From NCBI GenBank assembly GCA_029168955.1, contig JAPDOI010001711.1, positions 1 through 64,000 on the forward strand: a DNA stretch of 64,000 nt. The letters are read 5' to 3'. The DNA is from Aplectana chamaeleonis (taxonomy: Eukaryota > Nematoda > Chromadorea > Rhabditida > Cosmocercidae). A model generated the notes under the pieces. It was not told the DNA's origin and did not search any database. It saw only the letters and a list, made by a program, of their open reading frames with translations. The position numbers and the translations under genes are program-made. Below are positions 12,487-24,589 of this stretch, piece after piece (the first letter of the stretch is position 1; every line of letters starts with the position of its first letter).

Positions 12487-13600
12487 AGAGATTCGAATTA
12501 CATTTCACTGTCTCTGGAGTTTTTTTTTAATAAATAAAATTTTTTGACTTTTTGTGTTTGGAATGAACCCCCTTTCACGGATCACCGATTCCTAGAAGTT
12601 ATATGCTACGTTAGAAGTTCCTGTTTGTTTTCTACATTCAACAGACACCAATACTTCTTCTTCATAAAGCACGATATTGTCAAGAATTTATTTTTTTGCG
12701 CAAAGAGCTCTTGAATTTATATTCGTAATTTTTGTAGGTAGTATATTAATATGAATGATAATGATTGTTTAGTGCTATCAAAACCGAAAAGTACATTCAG
12801 GGGCAAATCATAGTCCCTCACCCCCCCGTTCGCCAGGACGGCCCGCGCGGGCGAAGAGGTGAGTATGAATGAAACCCAACCTTTCCGCCCTCCTGCGCCT
12901 CCCTGCCAGAGCGGTGCCTCTCCAGTAATTCACACTTCACTAAAGATTCATCTTATGAAAGATGAAAGCACCGGCCTCCCTCGCTCCACCGCGCGAAAAG
13001 CGCTGACTCATTCATACTTAACTGGAGGAGCGGGGGGCGCGTGATGTGGTGAAAAGCCGTTCATACTCTTTTCTCCGCTCGTTCGTCTCTATGGCGGAGA
13101 GGAAGTGTGGAGTACGAATAGCTCCTATGCTTTAAAGCGCAAAATGTCGACTTTTTTAGGAAGTCGGTGATGATTATCTCACAAGGAAGGCTTCTCTTTC
13201 AATGGGATCCCTCTGACTTTGGAGGGCCGAGACGAACGCTGTTCGATTCCCCTTGATTGAGCAGGTGGCTCTAAAATACCTCTCCGGGAACTCCTGAGAA
13301 CTTGGAGAGGCTTCTATTTCTACATCATAATGTGTGATGCTATTAGGGATTCTCCTGAACTTTAGTTAATTGAAACTGAGTCGTACTATTTGTTATCTAG
13401 GTTGTTAAATTTATTCTTATGAGCTTTATAAAAGTGCAACAAATGTGACTGAGGTGAAATTGTAATAAATATTTTAACTTCCAATTTCTTGATTCTCAAA
13501 AACTCGAGGTCGTGAAATACTTTGTGAAGATTAAACTTTAATCAAATCTTACTTTAGCGCTTCATTTATGAAATTTATCATTGAGGACGAGCAATGGTCA
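12487..13600. other. no gene; GC-rich block at about 12815-13060 between AT-rich flanks
   Basis: The block 12815-13060 is markedly GC- and C-rich against an AT-rich surround and includes GCG-containing runs near 12840 and 13000. A GTTCGATTCCCC stretch near 13240 resembles a pol III B box, but I could not fold a tRNA around it. Nothing else is supported. Confidence 0.3.
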
Positions 13601-13624
13601 CTAACGACAGGTAATCCTAGGGAC

Positions 13625-13752
13625 TTCTCGATTTTTTTTGGTCCTCTTCCGTTTCCGTTTCCGCATTTCCGTTTCCGGAGATTTTTGGCCATTTTTCTTC
13701 CGTTTCCGTTTCCGAAAAATTTTGAAAATCATTTCCGCACAGCCCTGATTAC
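13625..13752. repeat. hAT-type terminal region (TTTCCG-repeat end, single end only)
   Basis: Repeated TTTCCG units lead to ...CGCACAGCCCTG at 13752. This resembles the end of the complete hAT element at 27344-29969 (TTCCG repeats then CTCATCCCTG). The mate at the left is not in the window, so this is an end without a verified partner. Confidence 0.5.
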
Positions 13753-14269
13753 CAGTGTTTCTCAAAAGTTCAGGAGAAAACTACGACTTTGTCGTGTCAA
13801 TCACCGCGCAACCTACACTATGCACAGTGGAAATGCGCAACCGCAATAATCGCCTTTTTCCGTTGTCGTGGACTTTTAATCACAACATTTTTCTTTAACG
13901 CTTTTATAACCACCTGACTGACATGCATGAATGCGGCAGCGAGTATCAGAGAGCACCACGCCGTATCGGGACAGTTGTTCTGGTAGCTGTAAACTTGGAA
14001 TCAGAAGCCTCATCAAAGGTACTGTCGTGATCAGATCGGACTTCTGGTCCACACCCACGGACTACCATCTGCGAGATCGGACGCTGGCCGCGTCAACTGC
14101 ACTCGGATCAATGCCACTTTTCCGAAGGGTTATGACTCGCGAGCTAATGGGACGTATGAGTACGCCATCGGTACCCTGCAGAAGATCCTGAAAAAGAAAA
14201 TTAAATTTTCTGATTTTTGAGATGTAAGGCTCCCCAATGAAGTTTATGCGTACAATGTCGTGTCACATT

Positions 14270-14725
14270 CTGCAAAAAAGAAAAAGCCTTGTCTTTATTC
14301 TGCACGGGTTTGACCTTCCATCCTTACTGAGGGCAAAGTTTTAACTGAGGGCGAAGTTTCACACTATCAGGTAGACATGGATGACTACATGAGGTGAGTT
14401 CTGAGCAGGCTAAAGTTGATCTGTGTGGGCAAGAGAGCACAACTATGGTTATCGGGAGAGAATGAAAGTTTACCACGACGCTAATAAAGCTGTAAGCGAA
14501 TCCAAACGTTGGAAGCCGCGTGTTTATGAAACTCCCCTCTAGAGAAAAGACGCAGTGAACACCTCAAGTTTGCTCAGGTATGGGACGGTGCCCTTTCCGA
14601 GTGTTGAAACCAGTGAAGCATCCGCTTTTATAACTCGTATTGGTGCGGAAGAGAAACCACCACGCATTCAGATGTACCTTCTAAGGGTATGCCCTGTGGA
14701 GCCAATGGTGAAATTGTCGGGTCAG
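14270..14725 (+). pseudogene. Gypsy-type retrotransposon pol relic (integrase C-terminal part)
   Basis: 14340-14400 encodes a GEVSHYQVDMDDYMR-type stretch and 14462-14700 encodes MKVYHDANKAVSES, then after one in-frame TAG a segment with SASAFITRIGAEE-like character (EASAFITRIGAEEKP as read) and LRVCPVEPM. This order (middle linker, H-D-x-x-K helix, chromo-like RIG block, LR.CP end) is that of Gypsy integrase C-termini. At least one stop and one frameshift are present. Sequence on either side is not recognisable. Confidence 0.65.
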
Positions 14726-16500
14726 GAGCCTAAAACGTGGCGTAGGGAAGCCCTGAGGAGCAAAATGTGCTGCAGTCATAAGATCTGAGAAATGTGCTTC
14801 TATGGCTTACACAGAAGGTGTTTCAGAGCTACTCGCGAGTTTGCGGTGGACGGCGACAATCACTGCCTGCATGGATTGTTCCGACGTCGTGGACAACCGT
14901 TGACCGGATGTCTCAGGAATTACGAGGATGAAGTTGGTGTGCTCGGTTGACAGGATATCAAGGCAGGAAGAGCTGATCCCGGAGTTGCCTGAAACAGCGA
15001 AGAGTCATCACGTCGAATTTGATCATTCGAGGCGGCACGTGCACTGGCAGTGTGGTGAGGTGTCGGGAACCCTAGCTGAGAAGGTGCGAGTTGGATAAAG
15101 AACTTGAGTCACAGTTGAATGACTGGTACCCTAAAGTGTTGCATTAGCCTATTCGTTCTTCCGCCATAGGTGCATGCATTCGTCAGTCTGCGTTTCTGGT
15201 CATTCGTCGTGGTAGTATTAGTGCGTCAGCAAGTTGCTTCCCGGATTGGATTTCGATGTAACCACATCTTTGAAGCTACGAGGATAGTTCATTAATGACT
15301 TATTGTGAACGGAGGCGAAGGTAAGCCGTAGGGCCATGAACATCGCAATATTGTTGTAATTGTTCCTGTACTGTCTCTCTACTCTAAAGAGAGTGCGTGG
15401 ATTTCATGTGTAACACATGTGTTTATTACTATCGTGGATTCCGAGATTTGCATCTGCTTAGGACTCCACCTGTATGACGGCATAACATTGGTAACGTAAT
15501 ATTTGTATTGTCACCTGCGGAGCCGGGTACCTGGTGCTTGGCTTCTTTTCATGGCTGTGTTACATATGTGGATGACAATCGGTTGTAGTGTATCTCTGGT
15601 GGCAGGCCCGCCGACGCTGGATGATAACGCGTGGCATAGGGTGAATCAAGTCGCCCGTGAACACATTAACGCCTGCTATCGTAACCCATCCCCAGTACCA
15701 ACAACAGGTTGTCGACTAGTTGCCGGTTATGGCCTGAGCTTTCAGACAACGTGGATCTCCGGCACCCTCGCTGGAGGCCCCAAAGACTCTGAACGAGGTG
15801 TTGTGTGAGAGGTGAGCACGATTGTTCTATTCTGTATGTGCGCGAGAGCTGGGCACGCACTGTGCACACGAAGCCACTTCTGTGTGGAGAGCCACCACAG
15901 CCTTCCACCCGCCACTCCTCTTTTCAATGTGGTGGTGACAAAGTGGAGAAGCGTCGCTAAAGGAAAAGATTGTAGAAGGCGAAGAAGCGTGTGGCTTGGT
16001 TACCATTCTGCTAATGTTGCTTTGGGTAACACCGAGTGGAACGATCTCGTGGGGAAGAGAGGAGGCATGTGAGGAACGGTGGTTAAACGGCACAGGAAAT
16101 GAGAAGAAAGAACAAAATACAGGTGAGGATGACCATACAGAGGCGAAAAATCTGCATGGCGCTATTCGTGGCTTACGGTAGCTCCGGGTGTACGTAATGA
16201 AGTGATTACGGACTACGGCGTTATTGTTGGTGTTGTTTTAATAGATTGATTTTATATCACTGTGTGAGATTTTTGGCTGGAAAGGTTCTCACCCGTTCTA
16301 GATTCTCTGGAAATTTTGTAAAATATTTCCCAACTCTGTACCAGCGTGTTGGGAATGCGATGGGACGAGGTCTTTTTAGGAAACTAAGGCTGCAACCCTG
16401 TCCTATACACACTATTCTTTAGATTAGGTGCTTCTCAAATGACCCAAAGGTTTTTAAAGTTATATTCTACTTTCAAATTTGCCTCGGGAAAGGATAGCAA
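14726..16500. other. no gene assigned
   Basis: Open frames of 101 codons (15503-15808, plus) and about 86 codons (15812-16072) overlap antisense frames of similar length and have no recognisable motif. They may be worn retroelement sequence continuing from the Gypsy relic. Confidence 0.3.
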
Positions 16501-16609
16501 ACGCCAATCACAAAATATAAATATATTGCAGAACCGCGTAGGACAGAGTTGTGGTTTACACTTTATATGCACTTCCTTATTGGTGCATTGACGAACAAAT
16601 ACAGCGAGC

Positions 16610-17727
16610 TGATAAACATCTGGCAGATGAGCGCATAAAAGGCAGTGAGAGCTTGCTCCTCACTCTCTTTCGTCAAGCTCCAAGAGCGGCTTTGTTGTCT
16701 TTCCACATCTTCAGCCCTTCTTTACCTCAACGCCTTCACTCAAGAGCCTGTAATGGCCCAGGTATTAGAACTTTTTATTTCTTCAAGACTGGATCACCAC
16801 GGATGCGCCCAGACTGCTAAAGGAAAACCGGCATTAGTAAGAGCCTTCAATGACTTACTGTACGTTTCCGCTAAAACTTGGGCCCGTTAGGTACAATAAG
16901 GTCAGTAGGTATTAAGACGAACCTTCGCATCTTTTAACATTTTTTTTCGGTACCTCGCTTGAAATCAGTTTTCTTCCCAAATCTAAAAAAATCATTTCAT
17001 ATCGCATAGTAGAGGTGGGGTCACCAGTGGTGTAATGAATGCTGAGGTTTAAGCTCAAGCGGAAAAGGTGGGTGAATTTTCCAACTGTACCATGCAGTTT
17101 AAAAGTACAGCGTGCGGTTGCCGATAGCTACGTGTGGTGTACACCACCGCTGTGAACAAACATCCCGAACTATTTTTTCAAATAAGAAATAAGCCCTGGG
17201 AAAACATTATATTGTTGGATAGCACTTTTACACCTAGCTCCAAAATGAGATCAGAGAGAAAAAGTTCGTTTTCTACAAATTATTTACAAAGCTCAATATT
17301 GAACGTCTCCACGAGCGTGTTTCGACCAAAACCTAAAAGCGGTATTGTGCTACGCCCTCGAGAACTCCTAGGATTCTTGTCAGAGATATCACAGTGGCTT
17401 CACCATTTGTCTGTAATAAAGGTAAGAATGTGTTCCCTGATGCCAAGAGCAGGCTCAATCAATAGCTGCACTCCAGAATGGGCGTAAAAAGGTTATGCTG
17501 AGGTTTCAATGGAGTGTTTGAGATACCATTTGATGATCTCAATGTTAGGAGGTGCCACGATAGGATTCCATCGAAAGTGTGCCAAGACATGAAAGCTAAG
17601 GGCAACTGCGAGAGCGAATACTTCAAGACGATCATGGAGATGCAATGCAGGAAGACTTGTGAAATCTTATTGAGTCACATCTCTTCATCATCACACTTCG
17701 CAAAAGCAAATGAAATCATATCAATGT
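16610..17727 (+). pseudogene. ShKT-domain secreted peptide, dead plus-strand paralogue
   Basis: Same layout as the minus-strand copy at 22397-23772. A GCATAAAAGG TATA-like box lies near 16630, followed by a signal-peptide exon (about 16690-16760) that has lost its ATG and two bases, and an ShKT exon at about 17550-17680. In the latter the acceptor side gained a base, and the last of the six cysteines is replaced before the stop is overrun. The region 17040-17150 aligns with the sequence flanking the MITE at 22756-23407 and preserves the unoccupied site. Function is lost. Confidence 0.7.
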
Positions 17728-17729
17728 GA

Positions 17730-19430
17730 TGTAGAAAACAAACTTAGCGATAATTAGCTAAACCATTTCCCATTGGTAGCGGTTGACGAAATCGATGCGA
17801 AATCGTGTGCACTTTACTAATGCGGCAAGAGTTGAGTCATCGAGTCTTGATATCGACTGGAACAGTCGACACCGAGTCATTCGATTACCTGATTATTCAG
17901 AATATCGAAATTTCGAGTTAGTCGCAATCCCAATTTTAAAATGTTTTTTGCCGAGCTGCAGTTTAACGTCGCTAATAAACGCTGAAGTATTTTTACACGA
18001 TGAACTATGTTGGCCACAAAATGATCGACACGATGCGAGATTGAACCAGCATATGATATAGTCCCACTTCTGAGGAGGGACTCATACACCGAAGCCCCAT
18101 CGCGTGTCTCACTCAGCTGCCCTGTAAACCTTCACCGAAGCTCTCGTCCCTCACAGGCATAACAGGAAGTGGATAAATATGTTCGTTCCATCTCGGGCGA
18201 AGCCAAGCTTCTGCGATCAACTCAGCACCTTTTGTAAGCAAACTGGATAATTCGAATTTTCAAGAATCGAGGAAGTCGAAATTTCAAAAAACTCATCAAA
18301 CGCAATCAGTCGAAAACGCATTATTCAAAAAAAAGGTCGCCAAAACAACCCCACAAAGCCTATGGGAATTCTAGCAACATCGCGTGCAACCAATGTTAAA
18401 TGCTGCGAAGCGATGGTAAATTCTGAAAGGTGTTTTTGTCACACTTTCGCATTTCCTGAATTACTACTGCCCTCTGTCAAAAACTTCTTTCAAATGGTTT
18501 CTTATTCATCATGCCTTGCCTCTACTGGTGAAATTATAAAAAGGCATTGAATAATATGATTTCGAAGAGCTAGAATGCGCGCCTGATAAGATTTTCTCGG
18601 AAAGGTGCTTGTTGAATACATATAACTACAGTATACTCAAACTATGCGATATTGACTAAACTTAATTCCGTTGGTCTACTCAATTAATAATGCGCTCACA
18701 GAGGCACTGTTGTTAGGGGGATGCTGATCGAATCCACAGCGCGGGAGCAGTAACAGTCGGTGTGATGGTGTGCCTGAACGATTTCTGGCCGACGTCCGAT
18801 GAACGTCTGACCCAAGCCTGTTATAGGTATTCAAGTTCTGCATGGCTCCCGCTTTTTTCAATGTATTTAATTAGAGCACGTGAAGGATCCCGGTTTAAAA
18901 ACAGGCTATGCACACCTGTACTGCGACAAGCCAATTGAGAAACACCTCGTCGCACCACGTCACGATGTCATCTTTGGGTTTGGAGAAAGCTAAGGCGTCC
19001 CCTGGTAGTGACGCATGTTGTTGCCCGAACGATGGAAAATATGCGAGGACTACCGGCGAATGGACGGAGTCGGCTAAGGCGGTTATTTTGCAAACGTCAA
19101 GTATCACGTCCTATACGGCTTGCTACGACAAAGTGGCGTTCTGTCCCAGGGAGCGGAGCCTGGACGTGGCGCGAGATACTTTGACGAGGTGCAAACAACG
19201 GCGAGTTGTCGCGCTGGCTAATTGCTGCCCTTTGCTCACCACAGTAATCTGTTAGATAGACACCAAGTACTATCCACTGGTGAAATTCTGGTTTTTGCTC
19301 AAAAAATTATAACATTGCGTCATGTCAAATACTAATATTTATGATCTCCATTCTGTAGCAATCACAAAGTTACAATGGTGGGAAGTATGAGTTTTTTTTA
19401 TTCTCGAATGAGCTATTAAATTCAAAGATA
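17730..19430. other. no gene; paralogous flank and one MITE end
   Basis: 17770-17800 resembles sequence flanking the other ShKT copies (around 22260 and 32640). 18716-18750 matches the end of the palindromic MITE at 61043-61261. A 115-codon frame at 18908-19255 has an antisense frame of comparable quality and no recognisable domain. Confidence 0.35.
18716..18853. repeat. MITE fragment sharing its terminal repeat with 61043-61261
   Basis: GGGGATGCTGATCGAATCC at 18717-18735, followed by ACAGCGCGGGAGCAG, matches the left end of the element at 61043 with few changes. A short inverted match (GCGGGAGC near 18741; GCTCCCGC near 18846) closes a small palindrome. The far end of the family is not recognisable here. 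Confidence 0.5.
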
Positions 19431-19439
19431 GTGTCTCAA

Positions 19440-19905
19440 GCCTTCGAAAGAATAACTAAAATGTCGGCAGTCTTGCATCAGAAAGCAAAGAACTTGCGAG
19501 CTGTTTCAAGAGTAGCCACGTTGATATACTCTGTGTTCAAGAAACGCGGTAGAAAGTTCCAAGTCGAGAAATATTGCAGATGGATACAGACTGATTTTTC
19601 ACGGGAAAATTGACAGGAATGGGGTTAGCATTATTATCGGCTAGGGCCTAAGGGACCATATCGCTACTGTAGACCGCATGTCAGACCTCCTGATGGCCGT
19701 CAAGTTGAACACAGGTGCAACCGTGATGCTACGATTTCTGTCCATGCACAACAGTCAGGATGCCTTGATGAAGTCAAGGACGCTTTCTGGCAAGATCTAG
19801 AACAATACGTTGGACCCGTTGGGTGCAACGAAACGCTGCTGATTGGAGGCGACCTGAATGGGCACGTTGGTTCGTATCGAGATGGTTTCGAGGAGAAAAT
19901 CACAT
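19440..19905 (+). pseudogene. RTE-type LINE endonuclease fragment
   Basis: Frame-hopping translation resembles the apurinic/apyrimidinic endonuclease of nematode RTE LINEs: a DGYRLIFHGKIDRNGV-like stretch around 19575-19625, then a GLRDHIATVDRMSDLLMAV stretch (about 19646-19702), and near the end a GGDLNGHVG stretch (about 19845-19871), the conserved GDxNxHxG catalytic motif. Stops and frameshifts interrupt it, and no RT follows. It is an isolated relic. Confidence 0.7.
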
Positions 19906-19929
19906 TTAGTGACCCACTGCAATGGTGGT

Positions 19930-20275
19930 AGAAAAGCTAAAGGGGTCCGCAGAATTCAAGACGCGCGACGAACAGCGCTGGATGACGCAATATCGACTAC
20001 ATTCGGCGACGGTGGCGACGAGGCGTGAATGGCGACGAAGGGGTACTGTAGGGTGTTTTACTGCCCGCGTCACTGCCAGCAAGCAGCAATCGACGCCGCC
20101 ACGATAATGTTTCCAAACAATTCTCTTGCCGCGTCACGGTTAACACTTAAGAGACCGCCTGAACGGCGAATTTCCACAGCGGACCGGTGCGCTTCACGGC
20201 TAATCGTTTCCGTGGGTGCGCAGTGTGGACACGTGGTCCGCTGGGAACCATTTTGATCGGAGCAGGCTTTCTTAC
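19930..20275. repeat. GC-rich dispersed repeat, relative of 39637-40050
   Basis: The start TAAAGGGGTCCGCAGA and the following ATATCGACTACATTCGGCGACG-like stretch match the region from 39836 onwards. The segment GGTTAACACTTAAGAGACCG at about 20138-20157 recurs inverted near 21297. It belongs to the family of palindromic GC-rich elements seen on the flanks of the ShKT segments. Confidence 0.5.
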
Positions 20276-21279
20276 TAAGACAACCGGTATTCCGTTTCTA
20301 CTCCACCTGAGAGTATGTTGCTCCACAGAGATCTGGAGTGAGGCCATGGTGAAGCAATGATCCACCGCTTTTTCGCGGACCTGCTTTTTTTTATTTTGGA
20401 AGTTATTCCAGCTTTACATGCACAAGGCTGGCAACGAAATAAGCGTTTGTTTGTTGACTTCTGAAATTTTTTTCCAGGTTACAGCTAATGGTTAGGATTG
20501 AGCCGTGCTAGGCAGACCCGGAGTATTAAAAATTTAAAAAAGGAACGAACTTCTTCTTTGTGATGCCTTAATAAACCTCGTGTAGAGCTTTCGGCGAACT
20601 CAAATACTTTGATCTACCAAGTTGTATGATGCGACCGACCGAAACTTTATCAGAAATCTCAAAATGGGAATCAGATTCATGATCAGCACCCCCTCCTCCC
20701 CAATGGCCACGTGAGCGAAGTCGCACCAAAACGTGAAACGTTTACAAACGGATGACGAACGACAGACGCCAGCGAAGCTTTAGAAAACTGTGAAATATAC
20801 ACCACTTCATTGTTCAGCGCCTCCAAACTTTCCCCCGTTGTTTAATTTCAGTAAAATTTTAAGCACTGAACTATTTCTAGGTTTTCACCCCTTTCCTCCC
20901 AAGTTACCCTCCACTCGAAATTCAGCGAAAATTTAAACAAAGTTGACCAATGGCTAATATACCGCAGTCGAAGGAAATTCCATTGGAAATTGAAAAGTAA
21001 AAACCAGAACCTTGTGCAGCAACTCGAATAACCCTCGAGGTCAATGCAGCAAAATTTTGAACGATTTAGCCAGGTTTGGAACGATTTATGTCCAGCCAAA
21101 GAAGCTCGAAAAATCAAAAAGTGCCATTTCCGGAAATGCTTGTAAAATTACTAGGAAGACTGAAAATGCTTGACCACTGTGAGTGTAAATAGGCTACATC
21201 ATAAGGAACCTATCCGTAATTAAGAATGACTCCACGCCATGGAAATATAAAAAAAATATTAAAAGTTTTATGGCGGGGG

Positions 21280-21960
21280 TGCGCAGTGTGGACACGCGGT
21301 CTCTTAAGTGTTAACGCTCCGCGACCACTCGCTGGTACCAACTCTACTGATAACTAAATGCCGGGATCATACCACCGTACCGGCGATGCGTGAGAAAAAG
21401 CGATGTGGATCAATCGCGGCGATATTGTGCTTTTCGGGTAATCAATTGTTCTGATGAGCAAAGCAGCAGCCCATTGAATGAAATGGATTGAGTTGTCTAT
21501 TCAAGATCAGTTGAAACCCTTGTTTTTATCCACCTTCCGGATAATTTGAGAAGGTATGCGTATAACCGTGGAGACATCAGCACAGCTCTGCATTGGGCAG
21601 CGTTTGCAATATAATCGCGGCGATATGCACTCGAAAACGAAAATCCCAACTGTTCTGGGACAAATATCTTACCCCAATTTACTTTACAAATTGCCTTTCT
21701 GCTCAATGAAACAGTCAATTCCCCTCAAAGCGAAATATCGCCGACATTGATAGATACCGGTGTTTTTCACGCTGTGCAGCGACGAAAGTATGGCCCCGGT
21801 ACATACAGAAAACGGCGCGATAACATCGCGGCGACAAATCATCAAAGCCCTGAATACGTAGTTATAATGCACAAAACGCCGCCTGCTGTAATGCTGTGCG
21901 GCGAAATGAAATACAGCGATATCGATCGAGCGGCGCAGCATCGCAGCGCCGCGATGCTTT
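21280..21960. repeat. GC-rich dispersed repeat copy flanking the ShKT segment
   Basis: Resembles the outer part of the palindrome arms (30430-31740 and 39000-39600). Shared landmarks are GTTGAAACCCTTGTTTTT, GGGCAGCGTTTGCAATA, ATCGCGGCGATAT and GCGAAATATCGCC, in the same order. It indicates that the ShKT locus was copied together with this flank. No coding capacity is evident. Confidence 0.6.
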
Positions 21961-22396
21961 TAGTGTTTTTCTCCTTAAAATCCCCCCACGGCGCAGCACG
22001 CGGCGGTCCCCAGGGTGCTGCCTCGTCGAGCCGGGGGGGAGCAGGCGGCGCAGCGGCCGCGTGCGATCCGCATCAGCATCGTATGCTTTTTTTGCTATTA
22101 TTTCATATACATTCTCAGTTTTCTTTCCACTGATTCATCGCAAAAAGTACCCTGCGCCTTTGCAGCCCACAGACATGGGCTCTTTGCGTTCTAGGATGGC
22201 TCACTTGGTGGAAGCTACAGTTAGTATATAATTCCGCTCTTATGGTGGACGGTAGCCGGCCTCTGCGCACGATTCGCATCGCTTTTGCCACTCGCAACCA
22301 ATAGGGAATGGTTAGGCCATGATCCCTTTATTTGTTTTCTACACACATTAGTATGTTTTTATTTGCTTTGCCAAGTGTGATGATGATAAAATGTGA

Positions 22397-23772
22397 TCAA
22401 CAGATTTCACAAGTCTTCCTGCATTGCATCTCCATGATCGTCTTGAAGTACTCGCTCTCGCAGTTGCCCTTAGCTTTCATGTCTTGGCACACTTTCGATG
22501 GAATCCTATCTTGACATTCCTGTAATTGAGATCATATTATTCACTTCAAATGAAGCTCACCAGTCCTTTTTTCACTCTAGAGTACAATCATTGATTGAGC
22601 CTGCTCTTGATTACTAGGTTTATTTCTATTTAGACAAAGAAATCCGGGATGTTATTTCGCATTGGTATACACTACACGTACCTATTTGCAACCGCACGCT
22701 GTACTTTCAAACTCCATGGTACCGTTCGAAAATTCACCTAAACTTTTCCGCTTAAAGGCAGCATACACGCTCGTAAGCATAGTCGAGATAACAGCATAGA
22801 TAGGTCCGCTCGGCCCGTACTATGTCGTCAACGACGTTTGAAGCGCTGAAAACTGTCTAGGATGACAGTATTTGACAATGTTTGAGCAATCTTGGCTTCC
22901 ACGCCCGTATTTTCACACCCCTTCGAGTAACAGAATGAGAATCGATACTTGTGAAAACGTGTGATAATCGAGAGTGATAGCACTATCAAATGGGAGTGCA
23001 CGAGAGAAATAGCTTGGTTTACTTGAGTATAACATGTCTGTATACCTATTGACTCTCGTCCACTTTCGAGAATGCCGCTCTGCTTTGGCTGACCTCTTGA
23101 AATGGAGGATTTTATCAGTGCACAAACATGTTATACTCAAGTAAACCAAGCCATTTCTCTCGTGCACTCCCATTTGATAGTGCTATCACTCTCAATTATC
23201 ACATGTTTTCACAAGTATCGATTCTCATTCTGTTACTCAAAGGGGTGTGAAAATACGGGCGTGGAAGGCAAGATTGCTCAAACATTGTCAAATACTGTCA
23301 TCCTGGATAGTTTTCAGCGCTTCAAACGTCGTTGACGACATAGTACGGGCCGTGCGGACCTATCTATGCTGTTATCTCGACTATGCTTACGAGCGTGTAT
23401 GCTGCCTTTAAGCTCAAACCACTGTATCCAATACACCACTGGACAGCCCACTTCACTAGGATCTAAAACAATTCTAGGAAGAAAATTTATCATTAGAGAG
23501 GAATTGGAAAAAGTGCTGAAGATGCGAATGTTAATTATCACGCGTCATAATACCCAACCCTGCGGGCTGTTTTGTACTCAACTGGACAAGCTTTTCCAAA
23601 AACTTACAATAAGTCATGGAAAGCGCTAGCTGTTTCCGGGTTTCTTTTAGCATCTTAGCGCATCCGTGGTGTTCCACTTTTTCAGAAAGAGAGATTCTCA
23701 TACCTGGGCCACTACGGGCTCTTGAGTGAAGGCGTTGAGGAGAAGAAGGACGCAGAAGACGTGGAAGAACAT
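22397..23772 (-). CDS. putative secreted ShKT-domain peptide (first and last exons visible)
   Basis: Exon 1 (23704-23772) encodes a 23-residue signal peptide with a hydrophobic core CVLLLLNAF, ending CAG before a GTATGAG donor. A GCATAAAAGG box at about 23820-23829 lies about 50 bases upstream. The last exon (22397-22519, after a TTACAG acceptor) encodes 40 residues with six cysteines spaced C-x8-C-x8-C-x12-C-x3-C-x2-C and a stop directly after the last one, the ShKT pattern. ShKT domains are compact disulfide folds common in nematode secreted proteins. The intervening exons are not resolved, and a 652-bp MITE sits in the intron. The copy could be functional only if the middle exons splice in frame; a small middle exon near 22571-22590 looks damaged. 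Confidence 0.6.
22756..23407. mobile_element. 652-bp palindromic MITE with TTAA target duplication
   Basis: Arms of about 280 bases (22756-23036 and 23123-23407) are near-perfect inverted repeats around an 86-base loop. Ends read AGGCAGCATACACGC and its complement, each abutted by TTAA (22752-22755 and 23408-23411). The paralogous positions near 17060-17080 and 33185-33210 lack it and show the empty site. It lies in the intron of the minus-strand ShKT gene. Confidence 0.93.
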
Positions 23773-24114
23773 GAACGCTCCGAGCTTCACCAGAAGTGAT
23801 GGGTAGGCTTACCATCTACCTTTTATGCGCTCAACTGCCAGGTGTTCATCATCTAGCCCTCTTTGTTCCACAAGGAACAAATAATAAAGTGCAGATAAAG
23901 TGTAAACTACAATTCTGCCCTATGCAGTTCCGTCAGATATTCATATTCTACGATTGGTGTTGACTATGCCTCCCAAAACTAAATTCGACAGAGAAATATA
24001 TACCTCAAAACTGTTTCTTCTTTGAGAGACATCTACATTTGTGAAAGAACATTGTGTTAAGGACAGTGTTGCCGCCTGATCTCACCTAAAGAGCTTAATC
24101 TTCTCGCCCCTTAA

Positions 24115-24583
24115 AGGCACAGTACACCCTCAGATATGAATTTTGAGATTTTCATGTGATTGTGTAGAAGACCCTTCCTGTATAACACGTGCCAAATGCC
24201 AGATCTCATTTCCTCCTAATAAGCGAGATATAAGCGACCACCACAGGCCCGACCCCTTCGCTCACCACCACAGGCCCGACCCTATCGGATTTTTCCGAAC
24301 TCGATAGCGGCTCGATGGGTGGATGAATTCCAACAAGTCGTCGTTCTTCAGTCCATTACCGGACTGTCTCCTAATCCTGGCTTTCTCTCACACAGCGATT
24401 GCGAATGAAGAGAAATACAGGCCTCGTCCACCAATTTTCACCCTCAAAATCTAGACATCTTTGAAGAGCCATAACTCTGTTCAATGGGGTCTTGGACGAT
24501 TTCAGAGATACCACTGTGATCAGCATGTGACTCTCTCCAAGATAAGAATGAAATCTGCAAATTTTTTTGGGTGCCCTGTGCCT
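24115..24583. mobile_element. TTAA-flanked MITE
   Basis: Ends AGGCACAGTACACCC (24115) and GGGTGCCCTGTGCCT (24583) are imperfect inverted repeats flanked by TTAA at 24111-24114 and 24584-24587. The terminal AGGCA matches the other TTAA elements in the window. A short duplication CACCACAGGCCCGACCC occurs inside at about 24239-24281. Confidence 0.85.
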
Positions 24584-24589
24584 TTAAAG

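Noticed and set aside
13200..13270. tRNA or SINE from a B-box-like GTTCGATTCCCC
   Set aside because: No A box at a suitable distance and no flanking duplication.
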